Origin: JBCBWG01 sp964579305
GTDB lineage: Bacteria > Pseudomonadota > Alphaproteobacteria > Rhizobiales > Hyphomicrobiaceae
Direction: 5' to 3'
DNA: 12,952 bases
Assembly (NCBI GenBank): GCA_964579305.1
Contig: CAZOGY010000099.1
Location: forward strand, 1-12,952
The first letter of the stretch is position 1, and every line of letters starts with the position of its first letter. The notes below the pieces were generated by a model, which saw nothing but the letters and a program-made list of their open reading frames with translations, was not told the origin of the DNA and made no database searches. This document shows positions 6,663-12,952 of the stretch, in pieces. Both the position numbers and the translations under genes were made by a program.

Positions 6663-7135
6663 GGGTCCTATCTCTCACTCACTGCCTACACTGCAGGTAA
6701 GAAGGTTTGCGGGTCAGCTCGCGCCCGCAGCGGCACTACGGGGCTCGCTGCATAGCGGGCGGCCGGCCTTGTGACGCGGCGGCATGGCATAGCCAATTGC
6801 GGCGCTGGCGTCACACGGTTTTGTTACGCATGCGGCAGTTGCGCTGGGGCCGTTGGACGGTGGTTTGTCGCGCTCATGGCGCAGCGAACATGCCGCACGC
6901 CCTATTTTTGTGACAATCCCGCCATTGTGAAAGCGGCGCTGGTCCGTACCATCGGACTGGTGCCGGGTCTTGGCCATGTGAATCCCGTTGGATTTCCTTG
7001 GCATGGACGATGCGGCGGCACGACGCTTTGAGGCCTTTTCGCCATGTCAGCGGCTTAGCCGATGGTCCGCATGGCGCGCGCTTGCACGGCCATTGATGAT
7101 GCATGTGCGCTGATAAATGACGTAAGGGGGGATGC
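6663..7135. other. Divergent intergenic region, thrS / TAXI gene
   Basis: About 470 bp with no convincing gene; the longest frame (6714-7004, minus strand) has no family-like features and biased composition. It should hold both promoters, but I could not pick a clear -35/-10 pair for either. Visible signals are an 8-bp inverted repeat TGTGACGC (6770-6777) / GCGTCACA (6808-6815), a related TTGTTACGC at 6821-6829, and TTGTGACAA at 6908-6916, an odd palindrome. These may be regulator sites. Confidence 0.6.
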
Positions 7136-8392
7136 GTGATTATTCAATTCCGTGCCGTGCTGACTGCGGCAATGCTTTTCATGGCCAGCGGCCTTGGTCA
7201 GCCGGTCGGACTTGCCCTGATCGCTGCGACCGGCCTGACGGCGATCCAAATGCCGCAGGCGTCCGCCCAAGACGCAACATCACCGCAGACACAGCGCAGG
7301 CCGTCGCGCCGTCCGACATTCGACCAGTTCCGTCAGCGCGTGAATGAGAATGTCGTGACGATCATATCGGGCAACCCGAACGGCAGCTTTCTCTTCTATG
7401 CCTATGATCTTGCAGCGGCGATCAACCGCGGCGACGACATGCGAATTTTGCCGGTCGTTGGACGGGGCGGGGCACATAACGTGCGCGATATTCTGTACCT
7501 GCGCGGGATCGATATGGGGATCACGCAGGCCAATACGCTGACCTATTATGCCAAGACGGGCGAGCTTGGCACAAACATCCGCAATCGGATTGTTTATATC
7601 ACACGCCTGTTTGTCGATGAGATGCACATCATCGTTCGGCGCGACAGCGGTATTGATACGTTTGCTGACCTGGCCGGCAAGCGCGTGAATGTCTCAAACA
7701 GCGGCAGTGGCACTGAATTGACCATGCGGCTGGTGTTTGAAGCGCTCGATATGAAAGTCGACACCAAAAACATGGGCCAAGGCGACGCCATCGAGCAGAT
7801 CAAGCGTGGTGAACTCGATGCCACGATCTGCGTGTGCGGGAGCCCGTTGCGCAGCCTGAAAGGCATCACAAAAGACGTGGGCCTCAAGCTGATCCCTGTT
7901 CCCTACAGTGAACCGCTTGAGACCGACTACATCCCAGTCTCGCTGTCGCATGAGAGCTATCCGGGCCTGATTGATGAGGGCGAGACCGTTGAAACGATTG
8001 GCGTGTCCACCGTCCTTGCCACGTTCAACTGGTCGTCGGGCGACACGCGCTATGCCCGCGTGGCGCGGTTCGTCGAAGCGTTCTTCGACAATTTCGACAA
8101 ACTGAAACAGCCGCCACGCAGTGAAAAATGGAAATCCTTGAACCTGGCAGCGCAGCTTAAGGGCTGGAAGCGCTTTAAGCCGGCTCAGGACTGGATCGAC
8201 AAAAACGCGCCGAAGCCCGCCCCGGTTGGCACCGCGTCCGCAAATAACGCCAGGCTGCCGACGATCGATGAACGTCTGGCGCGACGGCAGGCCCAAGCTG
8301 CCGCCCCTGGTGATCCGGAGATGCAGGAACGGCTCTTCCGCGAGTTCATGGAATGGATGCGCCGGCGCAATGCCGATGGCGCAGCCAACTGA
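7136..8392 (+). CDS. TAXI-family TRAP-type solute-binding protein, orphan
   Basis: A periplasmic binding protein of 418 aa. The GTG start at 7136 is preceded by AAGGGGGG 4 nt upstream. The N-terminus is a long hydrophobic signal ending at ASA-Q (residues 42-45). The body, about 65-350, has TAXI/NMT1-like features: SGNPNGSFLFYAYDLAAAIN, LYLRGIDMGITQANTL, LFVDEMHIIVRRDSGIDTFADLAGKRVNVSNSGSGTELT and IKRGELDATICVCGSPL. The ligand cannot be read from the sequence. The C-terminal tail (about 355-418) is Pro/Ala-rich and ends with a charged helix (MQERLFREFMEWMRRRN), beyond what a plain binding protein needs. No DctQ/DctM-type membrane gene is adjacent, so transport by a TRAP system is doubtful or uses distant subunits. 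The next gene, 43 bp downstream, is also exported and probably in the same operon. Confidence 0.9.
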   Translation: MIIQFRAVLTAAMLFMASGLGQPVGLALIAATGLTAIQMPQASAQDATSPQTQRRPSRRPTFDQFRQRVNENVVTIISGNPNGSFLFYAYDLAAAINRGDDMRILPVVGRGGAHNVRDILYLRGIDMGITQANTLTYYAKTGELGTNIRNRIVYITRLFVDEMHIIVRRDSGIDTFADLAGKRVNVSNSGSGTELTMRLVFEALDMKVDTKNMGQGDAIEQIKRGELDATICVCGSPLRSLKGITKDVGLKLIPVPYSEPLETDYIPVSLSHESYPGLIDEGETVETIGVSTVLATFNWSSGDTRYARVARFVEAFFDNFDKLKQPPRSEKWKSLNLAAQLKGWKRFKPAQDWIDKNAPKPAPVGTASANNARLPTIDERLARRQAQAAAPGDPEMQERLFREFMEWMRRRNADGAAN

Positions 8393-8435
8393 GCGCGGGA
8401 TGAGGCGTGCCATGGCGCAGTGGTGGGGTGATAAC

Positions 8436-9629
8436 ATGAGCAAGTGGCCCACAACGCCACAAACCGACGTAAAACGGCACCAGACCGGCCGGGCTGTCCG
8501 GGCTTACTGGGGGGCCGGCTGGGCGGTGCTGGTTGGTGTGAAGGCGCTGGTCCTGACGGCTGTCCTCGCTGGGTCGGCGTCCGTCGCCATGGCGCAAACA
8601 CGCGCGCAAGCCTCGGCGGTGGAGCTTCTCGTGCCGTCAGAGCTTTCCGTGATCCCGGCAGCGCCGGCCCCAATCCAGATCCGGATTGTGAACCCAAGTG
8701 GCGTGCAGAATGGAAGTTTTGTGTACGTGAAGGGCCTGCCAAACGGCGCAAGCTTGTCAAATGGGTTCCGTGTATCGCCCAATAGCTGGGCGGTGCCCTA
8801 TGATGGGCTTGAGGAACTGACACTGCTTGTCCCGCGTGGCTTTGCTCAGCCGCTTGAGGCACAGCTCGAAGTGCTCACTCCGGAAGGGACCGTTGTCGCG
8901 CGCGCTGCGACGATGCTGTTTCCCGTCAACGCCGGCCTCGTTGCAAACCGCCGTGCGGTTGGCGGCACCGATCGGACGCCTGGAGCGGTCGCCAATGCTG
9001 CGCCAGCGCCTGGCAGCGATGGCTTGCCGACCGGCGCTGTTGGATCTGATCCAGCCGTTCAGGCCAACGCGCAGGCTGCTGCCCCGCCAGGTCAGGGCGC
9101 ACCTGAACCCATCACGCGCGATACGCCAGCCCGTGCGCCAAGGCGCCAAGTCACGCAGGCGCCGAACCAAGCGCCGGCAGCGCCGCCGCCGGCACCTGCC
9201 ATACCGGGTCAGGTGGCTGCATTGACACCGGCACGCCGGCCGCCGGTTGCAGCGCCCTCGCCTGCGCAGCCGGGAGAGGCCGGCCCGCAAGCGCCCGATC
9301 AGGCCGCACCGTCAACACCGCGACCAAGAGCAAAGGTTGCCGCGCCGCCCAAGCCGCCATCGCCTGAGCAATTGCGCAAAGCCGAACGCTATATGAGCCG
9401 AGGCGATGAGGCCATTGCGCTTGGGGACGTACCGACCGCGCGCCGGTTCTATCAGCGCGCGGCGCGAATCGGGTTGGCGGCAGCCGCAGCGGCACTGGCG
9501 CAAACCTACGATGGTGCATCGTTACGTCGTCTCGGTGTCATTGGTGTTGAGCCGGACGTGGACCGCTCACGCTATTGGCAGGCACGTGCACGACAGCTCT
9601 CGCGCGCGCAAACCGCTGCGGCACGTTGA
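8436..9629 (+). CDS. Exported protein: beta domain, Pro/Ala linker, Sel1/TPR-like C-terminus
   Basis: A protein of 397 aa with unknown function. The frame is open from 8226, inside the upstream gene, but those residues are a shadow. ATG at 8436 (or 8400/8412) gives an N-region, a hydrophobic stretch VLVGVKALVLTAVLAG and a cleavage site AMA-Q near residue 53. Residues about 62-166 form a beta-strand-rich, Ig- or cadherin-like domain (VELLVPSELSV, IQIRIVNPSG, FRVSPNSWAVPYDGLEELTL). Residues 168-310 are a disordered Pro/Ala-rich linker. Residues 311-390 look like one or two Sel1/TPR-like units (RYMSRGDEAIALGDVPTARR, then DRSRYWQARARQ). It follows the TAXI gene by 43 bp, so both likely act together in the periplasm or envelope. 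Domain calls are by eye. Confidence 0.8.
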   Translation: MSKWPTTPQTDVKRHQTGRAVRAYWGAGWAVLVGVKALVLTAVLAGSASVAMAQTRAQASAVELLVPSELSVIPAAPAPIQIRIVNPSGVQNGSFVYVKGLPNGASLSNGFRVSPNSWAVPYDGLEELTLLVPRGFAQPLEAQLEVLTPEGTVVARAATMLFPVNAGLVANRRAVGGTDRTPGAVANAAPAPGSDGLPTGAVGSDPAVQANAQAAAPPGQGAPEPITRDTPARAPRRQVTQAPNQAPAAPPPAPAIPGQVAALTPARRPPVAAPSPAQPGEAGPQAPDQAAPSTPRPRAKVAAPPKPPSPEQLRKAERYMSRGDEAIALGDVPTARRFYQRAARIGLAAAAAALAQTYDGASLRRLGVIGVEPDVDRSRYWQARARQLSRAQTAAAR

Positions 9630-9658
9630 GTGCGGCACGTTGAGTGCGGTCCGTTGAG
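9617..9658. repeat. Three 14-bp tandem repeats across a stop codon
   Basis: TGCGGCACGTTGAG occurs exactly at 9617-9630 and 9631-9644, then as TGCGGTCCGTTGAG at 9645-9658. The first copy contains the TGA stop (9627-9629) of the Sel1-like gene. Each unit carries its own TGA, in a different frame because 14 is not a multiple of three. This is probably a local duplication. Confidence 0.9.
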
Positions 9659-9665
9659 CAAAAGC

Positions 9666-9701
9666 GCCAGCGTGATGGCAACTGGGCCAGATCGCGCTGG
9701 C
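9666..9701. terminator. Hairpin between convergent genes
   Basis: An 11-bp stem, 9666-9676 with 9691-9701, ten Watson-Crick pairs plus one T-G, around a 14-nt loop. It lies between the stops of the convergent Sel1-like gene and yidD and touches the yidD stop codon. It is well placed as a two-way terminator, but neither side has a clear T-tract. Confidence 0.5.
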
Positions 9702-10042
9702 TAACTTTGGCGCCAACGATCTTTTTCAGGCATATGCGCTCCGGTCCAGCGACCAAGGCGCCAAGGCTGCCAGCCTTCTTTGTGGTTGCGGATGTCCGGG
9801 ACCGGATCGAAACCGGCCGTTCCCCAAGGCTGGCAGCGTGCCAATCTTGAAAGCGTCAGCCAAAAGCCGCGCCACGGACCATTCTTCTCAACGGCCTCAA
9901 TGGCATAGTCAGAGCACGTGGGCAGGTGCCGGCACGGCCAACCGAGCCAAGGCCGCAAGGTCCATCGGTAGGCATACACGGGGCCGAGGACGACGAATTC
10001 ACCAACGCGCCGGATGAACGATTTCGCCTGACGTTCGCTCAC
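9701..10042 (-). CDS. yidD: Membrane protein insertion efficiency factor YidD
   Basis: A small membrane-associated protein that aids YidC-dependent insertion of inner-membrane proteins. The core GPVYAYRWTLRPWLGWPCRHLPTCSDYAIEAV, then LARCQPWGTAGFDPVPD, contains the family's three Cys (37, 43, 70 from this start) and the G-x-DPVP end. I chose GTG at 10042 (113 aa), with GAGG about 11 nt upstream. The frame also reaches an ATG at 10189, but the extra 49 residues are a translation of a palindromic repeat and look non-native. It lies downstream of the NifU-like gene on the same strand. The C-terminal tail, after DPVPD, is longer than in E. coli YidD and Trp/Arg-rich. The family call is firm; the start is less so. 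Confidence 0.93.
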   Translation of the reverse strand: MSERQAKSFIRRVGEFVVLGPVYAYRWTLRPWLGWPCRHLPTCSDYAIEAVEKNGPWRGFWLTLSRLARCQPWGTAGFDPVPDIRNHKEGWQPWRLGRWTGAHMPEKDRWRQS

Positions 10043-10067
10043 GGCAGTCGTCGCCTCGCTTGGCTTA

Positions 10068-10198
10068 AAGCGTGTCGCATGACATGCGCCTCGCTTTCGC
10101 TCTGTTGCGCTCACGGGCCAATGGCCCTCCGCGGGGGCGGCCCGGGCCGCTTTGCGGCCTTGGGGCGTGAATCCGATTAGATGCGACATGCATGCGCG
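10068..10198. repeat. Palindrome-dense repeat-like element (RIME/MITE-like)
   Basis: The ends carry inverted TGTCGCAT (10073-10080) and ATGCGACA (10181-10188), about 10 of 11 matching when extended. Inside are GGGCCA-A-TGGCCC (10115-10127), the perfect palindrome GCGGCCCGGGCCGC (10137-10150), and GGCCGC-TTT-GCGGCC (10145-10159). The element lies between the NifU-like gene and yidD and is translated only if yidD starts at 10189. The layout resembles rhizobial palindromic intergenic elements. Only one full copy is in the window, so being a genomic repeat is inference. Confidence 0.55.
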
Positions 10199-10246
10199 CC
10201 GGGCCAGATCCCGTGTTTGCGCGGTCGGCAGTCGACGCGCGCGGGA

Positions 10247-10741
10247 TCATCCTGCCGTCGCGGCCGCACCATCGGCATTGTTGTCGGCAACGTGCGTTGG
10301 CCCGTCACCGGCTGCGTCGATTGCGTCGAATGCGCGCTTGATGGCATCGAAAACCAGCAAGGTTGACGCGTGCCGTGCCCTATAGGCCTTGACCGGTTCC
10401 AGAACGCCAAGGTCCGCCCAGCGCCCGGTTGGCCGCGGACCGTCGGACTTGAGCATATCGCGCATGGTCGCCGCGATTGCCTCGATCTCTTCGCGCGTTG
10501 ACCCGACAATTTCGCGGCCAACGACCGACGCCGAAGCCTGTCCCAACAGACACGCCTTGATGGTCTGGCCAAAATCAACGACGCGGTCATCGTCCACGAC
10601 GAGATCAACCGTCGCGGTTGATCCGCATAACTTTGAATGGGCCGTGGCCGTTGCGTCCGGCTCAGCCAGCCGCTTCGTCCGCGGGATCTCCGCAGCGAGT
10701 TCCAAAATCCGCGTGTTGTAGATCTCATTGAGATCGGCCAT
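10247..10741 (-). CDS. Iron-sulfur cluster assembly scaffold, NifU N-terminal / SufU-like
   Basis: A cytoplasmic protein of 164 aa with an IscU/SufU fold. The first two scaffold Cys are visible: Cys39 in SKLCGSTATVDL and Cys64 in IKACLLGQASASV. The third site, His-Cys in IscU or Cys in SufU, reads KAYRARHASTLLVFDAI here, with His124 but no Cys. As far as I recall this RH-A/G-S form is common in alphaproteobacterial members, so the protein may bind or hand over clusters differently, or have another role. The start ATG at 10741 has GAGG about 5 nt upstream. The last 20 residues are Ala/Asp-rich and probably disordered. It lies upstream of yidD and divergent from hisI, a neighbourhood I recall from rhizobia. 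Confidence 0.88.
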   Translation of the reverse strand: MADLNEIYNTRILELAAEIPRTKRLAEPDATATAHSKLCGSTATVDLVVDDDRVVDFGQTIKACLLGQASASVVGREIVGSTREEIEAIAATMRDMLKSDGPRPTGRWADLGVLEPVKAYRARHASTLLVFDAIKRAFDAIDAAGDGPTHVADNNADGAAATAG

Positions 10742-10938
10742 GGGCCCTCACAGATCAGTCTTGGCAGCGGTGAACGCTGGCAGTTTTACCGCCACAGACA
10801 CAGCTCTTGGCACGGTCGTTGTCGACAGCCATACCGCTGCGTGCGGCACGTGATCAATGACCAACGCGTAACGGACCATTTTGGCTCACTGCGCGATCAC
10901 GGCTTGCCCATCACGGTATTCTGACATGGGATCAGATC
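10742..10938. other. Divergent intergenic region, NifU-like / hisI
   Basis: About 200 bp with no gene-like frame. It must contain start signals for both directions, since the flanking genes diverge. No clear promoter pair or strong hairpin could be picked. TGCGGCACGT at 10842-10851 repeats the first ten bases of the 14-bp tandem unit at 9617. No remnant of folE is recognisable here. Confidence 0.6.
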
Positions 10939-11430
10939 ATGAGTGAACAAGAGAACCGGCCAGCAGACGCATCGCTGCCGTGGGGCGCGCGCGATGCGGA
11001 CCCCTCCGGAAAGCCGGTGACGCGCACGGACATCGAAAGCGGCGACGTGTTTCGGCCACTGTTTGATTCCTCCGGCCTTATCGGCGCTGTCGTTCGCGAG
11101 GCGGCGAGCGGCGATGTTTTGATGTTTGCCTGGATGAATGACACAGCGCTTGCACAAACGCTTGCGACAGGCGAGGCGCATTTCTGGAGCCGGTCCCGTC
11201 AGCGGATCTGGAAGAAGGGCGAAGAAAGCGGGAACGTTTTGGTTGTGCGCGAGATCGCAACGGACTGCGACCAGGACGTGTTGTTGATTTCGGTGACGGT
11301 GAAGGGTGCCGGCGTTGTCTGCCATACCGGGGCGCGGACATGCTTTTATCGCGCCGTTGCAGCTGGCGACGGTGACACCGCTGATCGCTGTGAACCTGTT
11401 GGGTTGGTACCGCGTCCAGCCGGCGCGTGA
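10939..11430 (+). CDS. hisI: Phosphoribosyl-AMP cyclohydrolase
   Basis: A cytoplasmic Zn/Mg enzyme opening the purine ring of phosphoribosyl-AMP, the third step of histidine synthesis. Signature blocks are MFAWMN (62-67), HFWSRSRQRIWKKGEESGN (81-99), the metal-binding DCDQD (109-113), and GVVCHTGARTCFYR (125-138) with Cys128 and Cys135. At 163 aa it is longer than the usual 120-140 aa of a stand-alone HisI because of a polar N-terminus of about 30 residues. There is no fused HisE domain. The ATG at 10939 is preceded by GGGA. No other his gene is in the window, which is normal for alphaproteobacteria, where hisI is often separate. folE, a frequent partner in relatives, is absent. Confidence 0.96.
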   Translation: MSEQENRPADASLPWGARDADPSGKPVTRTDIESGDVFRPLFDSSGLIGAVVREAASGDVLMFAWMNDTALAQTLATGEAHFWSRSRQRIWKKGEESGNVLVVREIATDCDQDVLLISVTVKGAGVVCHTGARTCFYRAVAAGDGDTADRCEPVGLVPRPAGA

Positions 11431-11489
11431 CCTTCAGGCTTATCCAAGGGTCCGCAGCGGACTGGCGGGCGATATGGCACCGTACCTTG

Positions 11490-11546
11490 CCTGGGCCCAC
11501 ACGTTTCCCCTGGCCGCACACGTTTCCCCTGGGCGCACACGTTTCA
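11490..11546. repeat. Three 19-bp tandem repeats downstream of hisI
   Basis: The units are CCTGGGCCCACACGTTTCC (11490-11508), CCTGGCCGCACACGTTTCC (11509-11527) and CCTGGGCGCACACGTTTCA (11528-11546). The CCTGG and CACACGTTTC parts are invariant; only three positions in the middle and the last base vary. They could be a set of protein-binding sites or a simple tandem duplication. Nothing else suggests a replication origin. Confidence 0.92.
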
Positions 11547-11738
11547 CGGCGTGATCAGTGCAACGTTTATCGGTTTGAAGGCCACCCCGTCGCGATGGCT
11601 GCCTGTCGGCACCATATTCCAAAGAGTGCAGCGGCACGTGTTTTGCTGCTCTAACGTTTGAGAGAAGCGGGTGAGTCGGTCTCGATCGTTTGGCCCGCGA
11701 TGGCACATACCAGCGCGTTCAACCGGTGTGGGCCACAT

Positions 11739-11762
11739 GCTGACTTGCAGGCTGACTTGCGG
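11739..11762. repeat. 12-bp direct duplication before the patatin start
   Basis: GCTGACTTGCAG (11739-11750) is followed directly by GCTGACTTGCGG (11751-11762), eleven of twelve identical. It ends 8 nt before the ATG at 11771, so the second copy sits in the ribosome-binding region. Confidence 0.85.
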
Positions 11763-11770
11763 GGGCCGGT

Positions 11771-12919
11771 ATGCCAACAGCCAAGATCGGAATTGCCTTA
11801 GGCGGCGGCGCGGCACGCGGATGGGCCCATATCGGCGTCCTGCGCGCCCTCAAGACACTGGGCATCGAGCCCGATGTGATTGCTGGAACCTCGATTGGCG
11901 CCGTCGTTGGCGGCTGCCTTGCCGCGGACCGTTTTGATGCGCTGGAAGATTTCGCACGGTCGATGACCACGCGCCGGATGTTTGGCTATTTCGATTTCAA
12001 TCTGACAGGGTCAGGGCTGATCAATGGCCAACGGCTCAGCGAAGCGCTGCAATTCCACTTGGGCGAAATGCGGCTTGAGGACCTTGATCGGCCATTTACC
12101 GCGGTCGCAACGGAAATCGGAACCGGCCATGAGGTGTGGTTGAACAAGGGACGCATGGTCAAAGCGTTGCGCGCGTCTTATGCGATCCCGGGTATTTTCA
12201 AACCCGTGCAAATTAACGGGCGTTGGCTGTTTGACGGCGCGCTGGTTAATCCAATCCCGGTGTCGGTCTGTCGGGCGCTTGGCGCGAATTACGTGATTGC
12301 GGTCAATCTCAACGCCGATCTGCTCAGCCTGGGCACCGTGCTGTCCAACCTGGAAGCGCCGACGGCCATGCGTGAGACGATGCGCGCGGCCCACGCAGCA
12401 GCCGACGCAACCGACCGATCCGCCGTGCCCGATTTGCAAGCGGCAAAGCCGCAGACCAGCGGTTGGGGCGCCCGCAAGCTCATCCAACGGCAGTTGTTTG
12501 GCGAACGCGAGGACGGCGGACCGCCGGTTCCCAGCATCTCAACGGTCGTGATTGAGGCGTTCAACATCGTGCATGACCGCATTGCGCGATCGCGCTTGGC
12601 TGGCGATCCGCCCGACATCCTGATTTCGCCCAAGCTCTCAAAGATCGGTCTGTTCGATTTCCATCGCGCTGACGAGATGATCAAGCTTGGCGAAGCGGCC
12701 ACGATGCGGGCCGTGGCCAGCCTGCGCGAAGACCTGATCCCAGCAGACGATGTCACGGCAGGCCCCGGCTTCAATATCGAGGAGCCGGCCCCGATCAATC
12801 AGACCGAACGGGCCGCCGCGTTCGACGTCGCCAAGGCACTGCGCGCGCAGGCCGATGCGTCAACGCAGCAGGCCTCTGGCACCGGCGAGGACGCCGGCGA
12901 CGCCCGCGAGAACCAGTAG
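11771..12919 (+). CDS. Patatin-like phospholipase (RssA-type)
   Basis: A serine acyl hydrolase of 382 aa. The catalytic parts are all present: the oxyanion-hole motif GGGAARGWAHIGVL (11-24), the nucleophile Ser41 in GTSIG, and the dyad Asp155 in DGALVNPIPV. ASYAIPGIFKP (135-145) is also typical of bacterial RssA/YlbK-like patatins. No signal peptide or membrane span is visible, so it is probably cytoplasmic or peripheral. After the core, about 200-382, there is an extension (SISTVVIEAFNIVHDRIARS, then ILISPKLSKIGLFDFHRADE) that is common in the alphaproteobacterial branch, and an Ala/Gly/Glu-rich tail. The ATG at 11771 follows a G-run at 11760-11765. The substrate is unknown. Position beside hisI matches what I recall from rhizobial genomes. 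Confidence 0.93.
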   Translation: MPTAKIGIALGGGAARGWAHIGVLRALKTLGIEPDVIAGTSIGAVVGGCLAADRFDALEDFARSMTTRRMFGYFDFNLTGSGLINGQRLSEALQFHLGEMRLEDLDRPFTAVATEIGTGHEVWLNKGRMVKALRASYAIPGIFKPVQINGRWLFDGALVNPIPVSVCRALGANYVIAVNLNADLLSLGTVLSNLEAPTAMRETMRAAHAAADATDRSAVPDLQAAKPQTSGWGARKLIQRQLFGEREDGGPPVPSISTVVIEAFNIVHDRIARSRLAGDPPDILISPKLSKIGLFDFHRADEMIKLGEAATMRAVASLREDLIPADDVTAGPGFNIEEPAPINQTERAAAFDVAKALRAQADASTQQASGTGEDAGDARENQ

Positions 12920-12931
12920 GCTGGCGCCAGC
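12920..12931. terminator. Perfect palindrome just after the patatin gene
   Basis: GCTGGCGCCAGC begins right after the TAG stop. As RNA it would fold only with a minimal loop, and no T-tract follows, so terminator activity is uncertain. The window ends 21 bp later. Confidence 0.3.
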
Positions 12932-12952
12932 GCTAATGCATGTCGAATCCAA

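Larger units (their letters stand above)
11431..11770. other. Non-coding gap, hisI to patatin-like gene
   Basis: About 340 bp with no credible gene. It holds three 19-bp tandem repeats, a possible imperfect hairpin (AGAG-TG-CAGC at 11623-11632 with GCTGCTCT at 11645-11652) and a 12-bp duplication next to the patatin start. No convincing -35/-10 pair was found for the downstream gene. Confidence 0.7.

Noticed and set aside
6714..7004. Small minus-strand gene upstream of thrS
   Set aside because: The 96-codon product has biased composition, no recognisable motif and no clear ribosome-binding site.
8226..8435. Gene overlap of the TAXI and Sel1-like proteins by 167 bp
   Set aside because: The first 70 residues of that frame are a shadow of the TAXI gene; the signal peptide fits a start at 8436 (or 8400).
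7694..8452. Minus-strand frame of 252 codons opposite the TAXI gene
   Set aside because: It lies opposite a well-supported gene and shows no recognisable domain; typical of high-GC shadow frames.
11490..11546. Plasmid-type iterons / replication origin
   Set aside because: Three short repeats only, no rep gene, no DnaA boxes or AT-rich unwinding region, and chromosomal housekeeping genes on both sides.

Overview
The window looks like chromosomal DNA from a GC-rich alphaproteobacterium, probably a member of the Hyphomicrobiales. This rests on the protein flavour of ThrRS, YidD, HisI, the short VUT transporter and the NifU/IscU-like scaffold, on TTG/GTG starts, and on a core neighbourhood (thrS, yidD, NifU-like scaffold, hisI, patatin-like protein) that I recall from rhizobial genomes. 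I see no phage, plasmid, CRISPR, rRNA or tRNA signature. No database search was possible, so the taxonomy is inference.

Left part (1-3561). A small conserved-hypothetical gene with a TTG start is followed by about 355 bp of non-coding DNA. That gap holds three hairpins of one design (TCAAC-N5-TGTT-N5'-GTTGAAC), and the stems differ by compensatory changes. Next is a two-gene operon of a VUT-family (YhhQ-like) queuosine-precursor transporter and queF, joined by an ATGA overlap. This pairing suggests uptake of preQ0 and its reduction to preQ1. A small ABM-domain monooxygenase follows, and it converges on a Tat-exported flavocytochrome c sulfide dehydrogenase flavoprotein (FccB/SoxF type) on the minus strand. 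All the cysteines expected for the flavin link and the redox disulfide are present, but no cytochrome partner gene lies in the window.

Middle (3562-9629). On the minus strand thrS is followed by a PlsC-like lysophospholipid acyltransferase, again with an ATGA overlap. Divergent from thrS, across a gap of about 470 bp, are two exported proteins on the plus strand. One is a TAXI-family solute-binding protein without TRAP membrane subunits. The other has a signal peptide, a beta-rich domain, a Pro/Ala linker and a C-terminal Sel1/TPR-like domain. A 14-bp tandem repeat spans the stop codon of the second gene.

Right part (9666-12952). Minus-strand yidD and the NifU/IscU-like scaffold gene are separated by a palindrome-dense repeat-like element of about 125 bp, which the longer yidD reading frame translates. 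Then come hisI and a patatin-like (RssA-type) phospholipase on the plus strand, separated by about 340 bp that carry three 19-bp tandem repeats and a 12-bp duplication. folE, which I recall next to hisI in many rhizobial relatives, is not present. The strongest candidates for something undescribed are the three covarying hairpins upstream of the queuosine operon, the TAXI plus Sel1-like exported pair, and the palindromic element at the start of yidD.
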